A stretch of 64,000 nucleotides of DNA from Prorocentrum cordatum (taxonomy: Eukaryota; Sar; Dinophyceae; Prorocentrales; Prorocentraceae). Shown here piece by piece: positions 9,839-19,756 of this stretch. The stretch is taken from assembly GCA_963575745.1 (NCBI GenBank), contig CAUYUJ010003003.1:300577-364576 (forward strand), in the 5' to 3' direction. The position numbers were made by a program, and so were the translations under genes. Every line of letters starts with the position of its first letter. Position 1 is the first letter of the stretch. The notes beneath the pieces were generated by a model. The model made no database searches and was not told the origin of the DNA. It saw only the letters and a list, made by a program, of their open reading frames with translations.

Positions 9839-10065
9839 TGGCCCTCCCCTCCCACGGGCCTCGGGCCTCCCCCTCTCTCCCTCGCCGCCCCCCCCCCCCC
9901 GCCCCTGCCCGCGAGGGCGGGCGCGGCGAGGCCGTGCTCGGCGGCGCTCTCTGCGCGGGCCGCCCGCGCGGCAACACCCGCGCGGAGGAGGGCGCTCTCT
10001 CTGCTCGGCGCGGGCGCCCGGGGGCACTTCGGGCCTCGGGCGACGGCGACGGCGCAGGCGGCACC

Positions 10066-10242
10066 CCCAAAACAGGGCCAGTATCGGGATGCATCGCTCC
10101 AGAGCGTTCCGGAGCGCTCTCGGAGTGTTCCGGAACGCTCTGGAGCGGCCGCGGCGCCCAAGACATCCTCCGAACCCGCCGATCCTCGGACATTTCGAGT
10201 TATCCCGATCCGATTTTGTCCCGATCTTCGCGTCGTTTTAAC
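10066..10242 (+). mobile_element. Family R element
   Basis: From AACAGGGCCAGTATCGGGAT, through the palindromes GAGCGTTCCGGAGCGCTC and GTTCCGGAACGCTCTGG, to CCCGATCTTCGCGTCGTTTT. The ATCGGGAT near the left end is inverted in the ATCCCGATCCGATTTTG right part. A colinear copy is at 41256-41427 and a fragment at 46098-46165. Confidence 0.78.
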
Positions 10243-11589
10243 CCCTCGGCGCTGGCTCCCCTCGGCCCTCGTGCGCAGATCGGTCTGCCTCCGGTGTCTG
10301 GCGGGAGGCGGCCGCAGGCACGGTGCCGCGCGGGCGGCAGGGACGGCGCGCCGCAGCGCTGCCCCACCTCCACAGCCACGTGCCCCAGAGGCCCCGCAGA
10401 GGGTCGCGCTGGCAGCACGCACCTTCCAGTCCACGCGCGCGGAGTCCAGGACAGACGTCATTCCAGGTCGCTCCAGCGACAGGCTGTCGGATGCCCTCGA
10501 ACCCTGAAACGTTGGCGGCGCCGCCAACCGGGGGGGCTGGCGCGAGGAGCCCCCGAGGGTGCCTCCAGAAAGGCAGACTGGCGGTTCCTTGGAGGCTTCT
10601 CGGACAGGGAACCTCCTCAGAAGCCACCAGGCCCACGCCGTCTCAGAAGCCCATGCCTTCCAAGAAGCCCATGCCTCCTCAAGCTGCCCCCTTAGAAAGG
10701 GGGGGCGGCCCGATGCCTTCTCAGAAGCCCCCCGCGGCCTTCGACGCCCCCAGCCCCTGGCGCCACCTCCTCGCGGGCGCCGCCGGGTAAAAAAAAATCC
10801 CCACGGGCGGCCCGACACCAGCTGGGGCCTCGGGGGCACGGGAAGCCCCAGCGCTATACACGAGACAACCCTCGGAGAACGGCCAGGGCCCCAGAGCCGT
10901 CCGCCCACCCCCGAGGCACTGAGGGGGAAGCAGTTTGGGGGCGGGACTGGCTCGAGGGGGAAAAGGCGTCGAGCTCGAATCCGCAGCACGTCGCCGGTTG
11001 ATGGGCGAGAGGCCCCCGATGGCGGGCTGGGCTGCGGGGGCCCTGTCGGCGACGGACGTGGGCGGTTTGGGTCCGGCTCGCCCCCCCCCCCATGGGAGCC
11101 ACCCCCCCCTCACGTGATCCCCGCCTACACTCGGGCTGCTGAGAGAAGGAACGATAAGGAAGGAATGAAGCCCCTGTTTGGACCTACGAGCGCCTGCGTG
11201 CACGAGGAAGGCTAGAGGGAAACCAATAGGACCTCAGGAATATCGAGCCCCTTTTCTTACCCAAACTGTTCCTTATTTCAACGACTTGGCTGTAAGTGGC
11301 AGGCTGTCCGATCGCCTCGGACCAACCAGAAGACCCCTACGGACGGCACACACCTTTGCGTCGGCGGCGAAGCAGGGGCTGTCTGCGCCAGCGGACGGAG
11401 CTAGAAGGGGGATGCCGTTGCGGCGAAGCGTGCCGCCGTGCAGGAGAACGGGGAGAAGCAAAGGAGGCGGCCGAAAGAGGGAGCGGGGGGAGCGAGCCGC
11501 TCAGGAGGACGGATCGCGCCCCGAGAGTGGCGCGGCCAGCTCGGCCGGCCGGCCCGCGGCATCCACGGGCGGCACATGGTGGGCCTGCG
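10243..11589. other. GC-rich stretch, no gene recognised
   Basis: 10600-10735 has a small direct repeat of CAGAAGCCCATGCC/CAAGAAGCCCATGCC. 10854-10910 contains a CTCGGAGAACGGCC fragment of family H. 11146-11282 resembles a worn family T element (ATAAGGAA near the left, TTCCTTATTT at the right). Long open frames on both strands here are stop-poor GC-rich sequence. Confidence 0.45.
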
Positions 11590-11698
11590 TTCCACTGCCA
11601 CCACCATGAGTTGGAGGGGGAGGGGGTCCCCCTCCTCCTCCTCCTCCTCCTCCTCCTCCTCCTCCTCCTCCTCCTCCTCCTCCTCCTCCTCCTCCTCC
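11590..11698 (+). repeat. Left half of a foldback element with (CTC)n, split by the LINE
   Basis: CCACCACCATGAGTTGGAGG followed by G-rich DNA and about 70 bp of CTC. The inverted partner (CCTCCAACTCACGGTGG, then TGGTGG) is at 17694-17740. Together they would form one short inverted-repeat element, into which the LINE jumped. Confidence 0.7.
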
Positions 11699-11713
11699 TC
11701 CTCTTCCTCGCCC
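11699..11713 (+). repeat. LINE target-site duplication, 3' side
   Basis: TCCTCTTCCTCGCCC, identical over 15 bp to 17631-17645 at the other end of the LINE. Confidence 0.88.
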
Positions 11714-11731
11714 ATGTTGCATGTTGCATGC
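11714..11731 (-). repeat. LINE 3' tail, GCAACAT repeat
   Basis: On the minus strand the element ends GCATGCAACATGCAACAT, directly before the target duplication. LINEs without poly(A) often end in such short tandem units used for target-primed synthesis. Confidence 0.75.
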
Positions 11732-11940
11732 TTCAAAGGGGAGTCCGAGCACTCCTCGGGCCCGCTCGGGACCTCATTGTGAGATCCTGTGGCCTGGCAC
11801 CCCCCATGCCCGCGCGCAGTCCTCCTGCGACCTTGCGGCGAGGGTGCTCGGCCACTGCTGCAGTCCTTGCGGCAGCAGTCCGCGTAGCAGCCGTGACCTC
11901 GCCTTCTTCCCCGCGCTTGTGGGGGGGAGGCAAGGTTCCT

Positions 11941-13309
11941 TCAACATAAAGGCTCGAGTTGACGACACCCCCCACACCTGCTGCAAAATGCGACCCCGCG
12001 GATGACGTGGCGGCGCGGGAGGTGTGTCGCGTGAAACCAATGGGCGTGATTCGGGGCGCATGGGGGTCCGAGCCAGGACTCCTTGGTCCCGCGAATGTGG
12101 TACCTGAAGCAGATTTTGCACCTGGGGCCCTCGGGGGCGTCTTCCAAAACATGCCGGGCATGGCCCCACTTCTTTGGGGCCTTAACCCGCCCCCGCTTCG
12201 TGGGAGCGGGCGGCGGGGCAGGGGAAACTTCAAGGAAAAACTCCTGAACGGCGGCGATTCGATTCTGGATGATTTCTATCTCACGATCAGCTTCTAAGAC
12301 GGGGCGGGCCACCCAATCAGGAAGTTGGACTCGAGCTGCTGCATCTGTTGCTACCTGATCTGCCAAGTGGTTTGCCAGGTACGCCCAGGGCTGGATGTTG
12401 TAATCCCAGAAATCATTCTCCGCGGGGTGGGACTTGGTCTTGTGGAACTCCATGGTCCCGTCGAAGCTCTGATGGGCCTCCCAGAACTCCTCCCATAGGT
12501 CTACATAACATTTATGCCGCCAGAGGGGCCCTCGTCGGACTCCACGATATACATATGCTGAATCTGTCACGATGGTGATCTCACCTGCTAGGTTCTGGAC
12601 GGCCTTGACCACCGCGTAGAGCTCTCCGCGGTTGACCGTCTGTTTCCCTGGCAGGCCTCCTCTTAAAGTTCCTATGGTCTCGAGGTCGGGATCTTTAACT
12701 GCGACCCCCCAGCCAACTCTCCTCGGCCTCGGATCATTCGGAAACCTTCCTCCTCCAGCGTCGGTCCCCCCCAAAAACTTGCCCTTGATGGGGCCCCCTT
12801 GGATCGTGAAGGTACCCGTGGCTCCGAGGGTGGCCCTGGGTGGGTGTTGGTCCAGGCGTCCTGTCGCAAAGCCACCTGGCTGCAGTCCTCGTCCCCAGTT
12901 CACTGGATAGGAGGGAAACTCATCAATAGCCTTCTGGATGAGGTACTGGGAGTCGAGGACTGCTTCATCGGTACTGCGCACGTGCGCTGGGCATGTCCAT
13001 AGGCGGTGAAGGTCGTCCTCCACTGGTGCTCCACCTGGCACATCGCGCTGACTGGCTTGGTTTGCATTCGTGTACTCGGGCGTTGGTCCAGATCGAGGCC
13101 TTCCCGAGGGCTTGGAGGGCTTTGGCTCGAATGGGCTGGTTATCCTTCCGAAGCTTCCGATAGGTCTTCTGAAACTGGAACGCGTCGATCCCGAACTCAG
13201 CTCCCCCTCCGAGATGGAAATGTGAGGCCCTTTCCCAGAGAACCCGAGACACATATTCGCTGAAGTCGTCCAGGAAGGCCGTCTGGGCTCTGAGATCTCC
13301 AGGACAAGT
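11941..13309 (-). pseudogene. LINE RNase H and C-terminal zinc-knuckle region
   Basis: The 3' coding third of the LINE. RNase H degrades the RNA of the RNA-DNA hybrid during retrotransposition. In the 437-residue open frame 11941-13254, all four acidic residues are present: D165 in GGTDAGGG, E211 in NRGELYAVVKA, D231 in IVTDSAYVYRG and D299 in ANHLADQ. Upstream, EDDLHRLWTCP is a His/Cys motif. At the C-terminus C379-x2-C382 and C424-x2-C427 form a probable metal site. The segment linking RT to RNase H is first open in another frame (from AQTAFLDDFSEYVSRV to QALGKASIWTNARVHE) and changes frame near 13.08 kb. A TAA at about 13310-13312 separates it from the RT frame. RNase H is thus readable but disconnected from RT. 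Confidence 0.88.
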
Positions 13310-15060
13310 TTATACAGTTGATTGCCAGGGGGGGGTCCATCCCCAGGGCCCCACCATGTACACTCTTAGGTCATGAAGGGTGGCAATGAGCGCGGAGAAG
13401 AGGGAGGCAACCTTACTCCATCGGGTCTCACTTGCCAGACGTGCCACTGTAGGAGACCATAGTTTCCCTACTGCTTTGTGCAACTCTGGATTCTGGTTGA
13501 CCATGTCGAACCAGGTCTTGACGACTTGCATGGGGAGGTAATGCGCGGGATCCTCCTGCTGCTGCCCCCGTGCTGACAAAGCAAAGCCTGCCGTCGTGCA
13601 TCCATACTTGGGAACATATCCGAGCCCTCGGACAAGTCGTCCCCGTACTTGCTTGAGAACTGTCGGCGCAATGCCTTGCCCCTGTTGGCCCAAGAAGAGC
13701 TGTGGACGGGCCTCCGTACTGACCAGCTTCCGACTCCTCTTGGTGGTCCTGGTGAGGTTAGTAATCCCGTTGAGCCTCTGGAGCCCCTTCTTGAAACGTT
13801 CCTTCCGAATCTTCAAGCGCCTCCGTAGCCCCAAGGTAGTGTCCAGGCCGAGGTCCCTCCCCTGGACACTGGTCTTGACGGCCCACCCCAACTCCTTGGC
13901 GCGCTCGCAGATTTTGACGCTCAGCCCAGGCACCGACGCGAGAACACAGGATGTGGGAGAGAGCTTGCAACCATGGGCCTCGAGCTTCTTACCCAGGAAC
14001 GCCATCGCCTCTGGAACCACCTCCAAGATCTCCTTAGACGAACCCCAAACTCGCAACCTCGGGTCGTCAACCCAGGTACGAAAACGAACTCGTGGAAACT
14101 GGTAGTGTAAATCTTCCAAGATGTTAAACAGAAAGGCTCGGGCGAGAGATGTTGACTGGGTGCAACCTTGCAGGGCGCTGTCGGTCAGACACGTGGGCGA
14201 CGAGCATCCTAGCGAGGCAGAGGACAGGAATCTGGCTGCTTCATGAACAATCATGGCGTGCATGAGCGGGATGGTGGGATACTCAAGACTGATGGCCACC
14301 CCGCAGACATACTCCGTACAAATGGTGTCGAACAACTTTTCGGTGTCAATCAATGCCTCTGCTAGCGGTATCTGCAAACTGGTGACCAGCTCCGCTGTCA
14401 CTTCACTCAGCAAGGCTGCTCGGAGGCACGATGATCCTCGGATGGCTTCATCCCAAAAACCTGCTCTTTTTGAATCCCACGCGGTGAGGCCTGGGCGGTA
14501 CAACTTGACTAGAATCCGATAGTAACTGTTGGTATGGGTGATGGGCCGATCGGCTTCGATACTCTTAGGGAGGGGACGAACCATGTTGAGTAGCACCTGC
14601 GCGGGATACTTAAAGGTCGTCCGAACCTGATTGATCAGGTCGGTGAAGGCAGTCTTGCCCTCGGGCGGCAGGGCGTCGAGCTCGCGCGGGCGCCGCAAGT
14701 CAGCACCTCCTGCTGAGCTAGGGCTGTACCTCCGAACAACTTCAAACACTTCGGCTTCTGTCCAATCAGGCTCCTGGGCAGCACGCTGCTGGGCAACTCT
14801 TCGGAGCTCTTGAAGCCGGGGAAAATCTTCAGGGCACTGGCGGGGTCCCTTTGGGCTCCAATATTTCTCCCAATAGGTGAGCTTATGCTGCGCGATAAGG
14901 ATGGGGTCATCGGTGAGGGCCCCATTTAGAGGTACCACATCTTGTTCTTCAGGAGGGGGGGGGGAACCCTTGGTGATGGCATGAGAGATCTTACCTCCTT
15001 TCTTAAGGTCCTCCTCGATCCACTCCTGGAAAGCCTTCCGAGGCGCCTGATTTTCTTTCT
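13310..15060 (-). pseudogene. LINE reverse transcriptase domain
   Basis: Reverse transcriptase, which copies the element RNA at the nicked target. In the 542-residue frame (13310-14938): YWEKYW near residue 22, RPITHTNSYYRILVKLYRP at 131-149, motif A LIDTEKLFDTI with D198, motif B LQGCTQSTSLARAF at 256-269, motif C TWVDD with D291 and D292. The catalytic aspartates are kept. The box is WVDD rather than the usual YADD or FADD. The frame runs open upstream of the first Met to about 15.06 kb (KKENQAPRKAFQEWIEEDL), so the Met at 14938 is not a true start. It ends at an in-frame TAA. No other disruption is seen within the RT core, which makes it the best preserved part of the element. Confidence 0.9.
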
Positions 15061-15715
15061 TCTGGAAATGTTGAGGTATCTGTTCAAGATAATCCCCAAG
15101 AGTCTGCCTTTCCCAATCTGGAAATTGGCGTCGAAAACCTCTAGGTCCGAGGACTGGCCTGTGAAATACTCGAGAATGACATGTTTAATCTCGGGGTCGA
15201 CATACTCTGGCCATCTGAGATCGGGAATAATTCTGTTCAAAAGCGCCTGCAGCACAAAAACTTGTGCATGGGGCCCAGGGCGTCGCAGGACATCATCACG
15301 ATCCTGCACGCGTGCGACGATCACCTGCCACCGGTTTGCGTCGCTGGTGGCCAGCCCCGTCTGGGGCGCTGGCGGCAGCAGAGGACGCCTGAGCAGTTGC
15401 GCGCACTGGCCTCGCTGCGGGGCGGACTGGGATCCCACCTTGTTGTGGGTTTCCTGCAGCTCCAGGGCACGACTCAAGATGGCGTAATCTCGGGTAATCT
15501 GCTTGCTGACATGCTGGGCACAGGCGGGGTAGGTGGGTGTGAGGTTCATGCTCTCCTCCTCCTCCTCCGCCCTCTCGTAATAGTATTCCCACGAGCGTTT
15601 GGATCCAGAGTACTCTTTGGGGAGAGGGGGGGCCTGACTGCATGCCAAAATCTCTTCTGAGCGACTGCGCGTGCCAGAACTCCTGCCACGCCTGAGCGCG
15701 GTCTCCACGGGCCCT
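15060..15715 (-). pseudogene. LINE endonuclease-RT linker with frameshifts
   Basis: Joins the EEP domain to RT and can be followed only by changing frame: RAQAWQEFWHAQSLRRDF in one frame (about 15.64-15.71 kb), then KEYSGSKRSWEYYYERAEE and TYPACAQHVSKQITRDYAI in another, then back to the RT frame near 15.06 kb. A Glu-rich stretch comes from a short GGA run at 15551-15575, a likely slippage site. No known domain. Confidence 0.75.
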
Positions 15716-16316
15716 CCAGGACTGCCGTGAGGGAGGCGTCGAGGGCAAGGCGCTGGTCGACCACAACATAGTCCAGCATGCGATGCCCATTCGAGCACGT
15801 CCACGTCGTCTTTTCTGGGGTAACCACGACCCCGCGTACCCAGGAAAGCCACTTCGTGGGTTTCTCCAAATCTTCAGGAACAACATTCCAGTCCCCCGCG
15901 ATGAGGTAGGGGAGCTTCTGCGTGCGGATGTGGGTGGTGGATTCCATGGCGATATCACGATTTGCTTGGTCCATCCCAACCCCTGAAATCAGATATACGG
16001 CAACAACCAAGAAATTCACCCCATCGGGTTTGATAATACAACTGGTCCATCGGGTCCCTATTGCAAGAGGCTTGATGTGGCTCTTGTCTCCCATGACCCG
16101 AGCGTGAGAAGAGAGGTGAGATCGAACCCCAAGAAGGATCCCACCTTGGCTTCCCTGCGCGGTGGGTGCGGCAGGGCAGACATATGTCTTCCAGCCACTC
16201 TTCTGAAACTTTCTCCGAACATCTCCATGTCGGTCTAGTGTGAGGTGCGTCTCTCTCAGAACACACACGTCTGCCGTGAAACGAGAGTCCAAGATATACT
16301 TCTTAGCGGTATTGTT
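15716..16316 (-). pseudogene. LINE AP-like endonuclease (EEP) domain
   Basis: Nicks target DNA to prime reverse transcription. It starts in the preceding frame with SLAIYAANIIT and continues after a TAG (16317-16319) as DSRFTADVCVLRETHLT (metal-binding Glu of the QETH-type motif), GGILLGVRSHL, IAGDWNVVPEDL (GDWN catalytic motif) and HRMLDYVVVDQRL. The final SDH-type His motif expected after DYVVVD is not found; the frame shifts just there (about 15.71 kb), so that end is probably deleted. The domain and the upstream ORF share one frame, so the intact ancestor most likely made a single fused protein with the TAG as a later nonsense change. Readthrough or a true ORF1/ORF2 boundary is the alternative. 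Confidence 0.85.
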
Positions 16317-17519
16317 CTATGTAATGATATTGGCGGCGTAGATTGCTAGAGACCCTCCCTTCCCACTTGCATTTCCCTTAGCCTGAGAGAAGGGCGGGTC
16401 GCCAAAATTGGCCGCGTAGTCTATGCACGGGTGGTCGGCGATGGCTGCCTCACTACTGCTCACGCAAAGCGCGCCCATCACAAGCAGGAGGAGGAACTTC
16501 AGCTTCGCCGCCGTCGATCTGCATGGTGTTCTCTCGCCGTGGGCTGGTGCTGCGCCGCTCTGGGGGCTGCGACGTGGCGGCGCGCCTGCCGCGACCGCCC
16601 TGGGTCCGCCCGCCGCTGGGGCCCCCGCTGGCGCCCGCTCCCATGGCTGCCTGGCGGGCAGCCCTCGCCACTGCGCCTGGGGCGGGCGCCGCGCCTGCCG
16701 CCGCGGGCCTTGGTGGCGCCAAGCCGCCTGGGGCTGGGGCGCCTGGGGCCTCGGCGGCGGCGGCTGGCGCGGGGGCGCCCCCTGTGGCCCCGCCTGGCAA
16801 CTGGATGCCGAGGTGCCCCGCGATGGCGGGGTTGGCGGCTCGGGTTGCTCGGCTTCGCCCATGGCCGCTGCTCCTGCGACTGGGGGCGTGGGCACAGGCT
16901 CCGCTGCCCCTTCCTCTGGGCGCACCATGGCCGCCCACTTCCTGGACTTTGCGGCGGCCGTCTCCCTGGCTGCTGCTTCTGGAGCCGCAGCAACTGCGAG
17001 GGACTCTTCTGCTTGCTCCAACTCTTCACGTAGCTGTTCGACTCGTTTCTGACATTCATCCTTGTATGCTGTGGCCCTCTGCATTGACCGCTTGGCGAGG
17101 CTGACTTGCTGCGATAACTGGGTCCCGCGGTCGGTACCCGTCTCCTCATCCTCATCCTCGCCTCCGTCAGCAGCGGCAATGTACTGCTTCTTGAAAACCT
17201 CCAATTGCGGTCCCCCGAGAAACCCCTGCAACCCCTGGACGATTCGCATGAGCTGCGGGACATCGTCAGTGGGCTCCTCATTCTTCGGCATATTGGAGAG
17301 TAGCTTGGCCCCGCATTTGCACAACGGGTCCTTGTACGCACGACTGATCCATTTCCATTTGCCACACGTGTCACACACAACATACTGCTTATTCTGCTCC
17401 TGCTTCTTCCAGCCACCATTCTTGTATTTGGACCAGCTCCTCCAGTCCGAGGTCCAACCTCCGCGGCGGCCATCACGCTGCTGCTGTCTGCTGCCACGCT
17501 GCGAGCTCCAGTTCGCCAT
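16317..17519 (-). pseudogene. LINE N-terminal zinc-ribbon and coiled-coil protein (ORF1-like)
   Basis: 400 codons from the ATG at 17519 (MANWSSQRGS) to a TAG. I chose this start because it is the first ATG after the spliced leader, about 90 nt downstream. The open frame continues upstream only through the GGA repeat. Residues 1-45 are basic and Trp/Gly/Arg-rich. C49-x2-C52-x14-C67-x-C69 with WKWISR between forms a small zinc ribbon, probably for RNA binding. A helical, charged segment at about 134-175 should be a coiled coil. Then follows a long Ala/Pro/Arg-rich region, a hydrophobic KLKFLLLLVMGALCVSS stretch, and finally the start of the EEP domain. The role (RNA-binding ORF1p-like) is inferred from position and composition. 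Confidence 0.75.
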
Positions 17520-17608
17520 GGGCTGCTGCGCGGCACTGGGTCCGTGGCCGAAATGGCCGTCACTGCTGGCCGCGCTTGAGCGAGGTTGGAAAGTCCAGGA
17601 GCAGGCCC

Positions 17609-17630
17609 CTTGAGCCAAAATGGCTACGGC
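17609..17630 (-). other. Dinoflagellate spliced-leader relic at the LINE 5' end
   Basis: Minus strand reads G then CCGTAGCCATTTTGGCTCAA then G, a perfect match to the 22-nt consensus that starts with D (A, G or T). It is directly followed by LINE leader sequence and directly preceded by the 15-bp target duplication. No splice donor or Sm-site context follows, so this is not an SL RNA gene. Confidence 0.95.
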
Positions 17631-17645
17631 TCCTCTTCCTCGCCC
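17631..17645 (+). repeat. LINE target-site duplication, 5' side
   Basis: TCCTCTTCCTCGCCC, touching the first base of the spliced leader. Confidence 0.88.
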
Positions 17646-17740
17646 TCCTCCTCCTCCTCCTCCTCCTCCTCCTCCTCCTCCTCCTCCTCCTGCCCCCCTC
17701 CAACTCACGGTGGGGGTGGTGGAGGACACGCCCCGCAGCA
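17646..17740 (+). repeat. Right half of the split foldback element with (CTC)n
   Basis: About 50 bp of CTC, then CCTCCAACTCACGGTGG and TGGTGG, the inverted partner of 11590-11620. Confidence 0.7.
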
Positions 17741-18528
17741 AGCGCCAGAGGGGGCTTCTGGGGCAAAGGGGGAAGCCCCCGGCTGCACGACACGCCTCCT
17801 CGGACCACGGCCCGCGTGCGCGCTGCCCGGCACTGCGCGGGGCGCGCCCGGCCGTGGCGCCCCGGGGGGGGGCTGTCTCCCAGGACGGCTTGCAGAACCC
17901 TCCAGGGAGCGAGCCCCGAGGCATGCTCCGGCGGCGGGCGAGGGCGGGACTGCGGCGCTCGGGCGGGCGATAACGGGGAGGCGACCCGCATGGAGGGGAG
18001 GACGAAGACAAGGGCCCTGCATGGGGCCCTGTGGGGCCCCTTCTAGACACCCAGTGGCTCCAAAAGGGGGCCCCGGAGGGCCCCATTTAGGGCTCTTGTC
18101 TTCACCCCCATGTGGGCCACCCCCCAGTATTCGGCAGCGAGCGGGGGGGGGGGGGAAGTGAGAAGAAGAAGGCCTTCTCAAGAGGCGGTGGGACTCCTCG
18201 GAAGCCCTCGCGCCTTCCGAGAAGCTGCTCCTGCCTTCGGGGGAGGCTCAGAAACCTTCTCACAAGGCTGGGGGGCTCCCGAACCTTCTGAGGGGGCCTT
18301 CTCCTTCTCACTTCCCCCCCTCGCCTACCGCCGACTGATCCCAGAACCTCTGAGCCAATCCCCCCGAACGTGAGGGCAAACGATGAAGGGGGGGGTGACA
18401 TATGTGGAGGAAGTATCGACCTGGAATCTGCGATACATCGCCGATAGATCGGGGATGGGCCCCCAATCGCAAATCTGCACGTTCCTGGGCAAGTCGGGCT
18501 ATCAATGAGCGATTTGGGGTTGATTGGA
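17741..18528. other. GC-rich stretch with degenerate inverted motifs
   Basis: No gene recognised. 18165-18315 is made of short CCTTCTC/GAGAAGG and GCCTTCCGAGAAGC steps akin to family S. 18045-18125 has a GCCCC/GGGGC-rich foldback around CATTTAGGGCTC. Confidence 0.45.
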
Positions 18529-18744
18529 GGCCTCCCAGATGGGATCGGAGTAGACGGGGTCGGAGGATCACGCCGCATCGCCGATGCATCGCCGACGCAT
18601 CGGCGATGCACTGGCGCCGTCGGGGATGCGTCGGCGACGCTGGTGCGGAGAAAATCCGGCTCCACGTCAAGTTGCATCCCCGATGCACCGGCGATGCGGC
18701 GCGATCCTCCGACCCAACCTATTCCGACCGCATGTTGGAGGCCT
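18529..18744 (+). mobile_element. Family F foldback element
   Basis: GGCCTCCCAGATGGGATCGG at the left and ACCGCATGTTGGAGGCC at the right are inverted. The middle is CGCCGATGCATCG-type palindromes at about 11-bp steps. Confidence 0.8.
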
Positions 18745-18845
18745 ACAATCCTCCCTATGCCCATCCCCCCATCATTGCCCCTGACTCGGTGGTTCAAAGA
18801 TAGGGTCCTGAGGGCTGGGGTCCTGAGGACGAGGTGCCTCAAGTA

Positions 18846-19051
18846 CCGTGCGGACGCGGCCGCAAGAGACCCTCGCAAGAAACCCAACCCTGAGAACCCG
18901 TGCGCGAGGTGCACCCGAGGGGAAACCGGGAGCACCCTGAACGCAGCAACTCCTTCAACGGCTGCGGGAAGTCACCGCGCAGCGCGAGGAGCGAAGAAAC
19001 CCAGGATACCCGGACGAAAAGCACATGGTTTCTCGATGCGCGCCCCCACTG
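18846..19051 (+). mobile_element. Family D element, 206 bp
   Basis: CCGTGCGGACGCGGCCGCAA to GATGCGCGCCCCCACTG. The same 206-bp segment, over 90% alike by eye, is inserted in a family C element at 42754-42959. Ends are imperfect inverted repeats (CMGTGSGGRCGCG). TA on both sides here may be a target duplication. Confidence 0.82.
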
Positions 19052-19154
19052 TAGCGTAAATGCACCCTTGGGTCCCTTCCTATGCTTAGGACCCCATCCC
19101 TCAGGACCCTATCTTTGAACCGCCGACTGCTAACGCTGCGCCGTCTGCCCCACC

Positions 19155-19375
19155 GACTCAGGAGGAAGAGGAGTAGGAGGAGGAGGAGGAGGAGGAGGAG
19201 GAAGAGGAGGAAGAAGAGGAGGAGGAGCAGGAGAAGAAGCAGGAGGAGGAGGAGGAGGAGGAGGAGGGGGAGGGGGAGGGGGAGGAGGAGGAGGGGAGGA
19301 GGAGGAGGAGGAGGAGGAGGAGGGAGGAGGAGGAGGAGGAGGAGGAGGAAGAGGAGGGGGAGGAGGACCCCCTCC
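19155..19375 (+). repeat. (GGA/GAA)n purine tract
   Basis: About 220 bp of GGA with AAG and GGG variants. Confidence 0.95.
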
Positions 19376-19530
19376 GACCTCCTGGTCGCGGACGACGCGG
19401 CAGCGCCGGACGGTCTGCGCCCTGCCGAGCGCGGCGTCGAGCGCCGAGCGGAGGTCCGCGTCCGAGGCCCTCCGCGGGAAGTAGGCCAGGACCACCGTCA
19501 TCCGGCGGGCTTCCTTCCACGGCGGGCTTC
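19376..19530. other. Short GC-rich segment between two simple repeats
   Basis: Contains GGAGGTCCGCGTCCGAGGCC and similar steps; it gives an open minus frame (TVVLAYFPRRASDADLRSAL) of somewhat protein-like composition. Too short to judge; could be a worn exon. Confidence 0.2.
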
Positions 19531-19533
19531 CGT

Positions 19534-19622
<89 letters not shown>

Positions 19623-19724
19623 GCATCATCAGCATCATCACATCATCAGCATCATCATCATCATCAGCATCAGCATCAGCATCAGCATCAGCATCATCAT
19701 CATCATCATCATCATCAGCATCAG

Positions 19725-19756
<32 letters not shown>

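Larger units (their letters stand above)
11714..17630 (-). mobile_element. Full-length LINE retrotransposon carrying a spliced leader
   Basis: A 5.9-kb non-LTR retrotransposon read on the minus strand. Order from its 5' end: the dinoflagellate spliced leader at 17609-17630, a short leader, a zinc-ribbon/coiled-coil region, an endonuclease-exonuclease-phosphatase (EEP) domain, reverse transcriptase, RNase H, and a C-terminal pair of CxxC motifs. The 3' tail is two GCAACAT units (11714-11731). It lies between perfect 15-bp direct repeats (11699-11713 and 17631-17645), which is the signature of target-primed insertion. The reading frame is broken by two in-frame stops and about five frame changes, so this copy should be unable to move unless the breaks are sequencing errors. 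The SL means that the RNA copied into DNA had been trans-spliced at its 5' end. Confidence 0.93.

Noticed and set aside
9754-11215. Long GC-rich frames (411 residues minus, 285 residues plus)
   Set aside because: Both strands are open, composition is Arg/Pro/Ala-rich and no motif is recognisable; typical of stop-poor GC-rich DNA.
18839-19024. Conserved protein fragment RVSWVSSLLALRGDFPQPL on the minus strand, also at 42744-42950
   Set aside because: The similarity between the two sites is explained by the non-coding family D element present at both.
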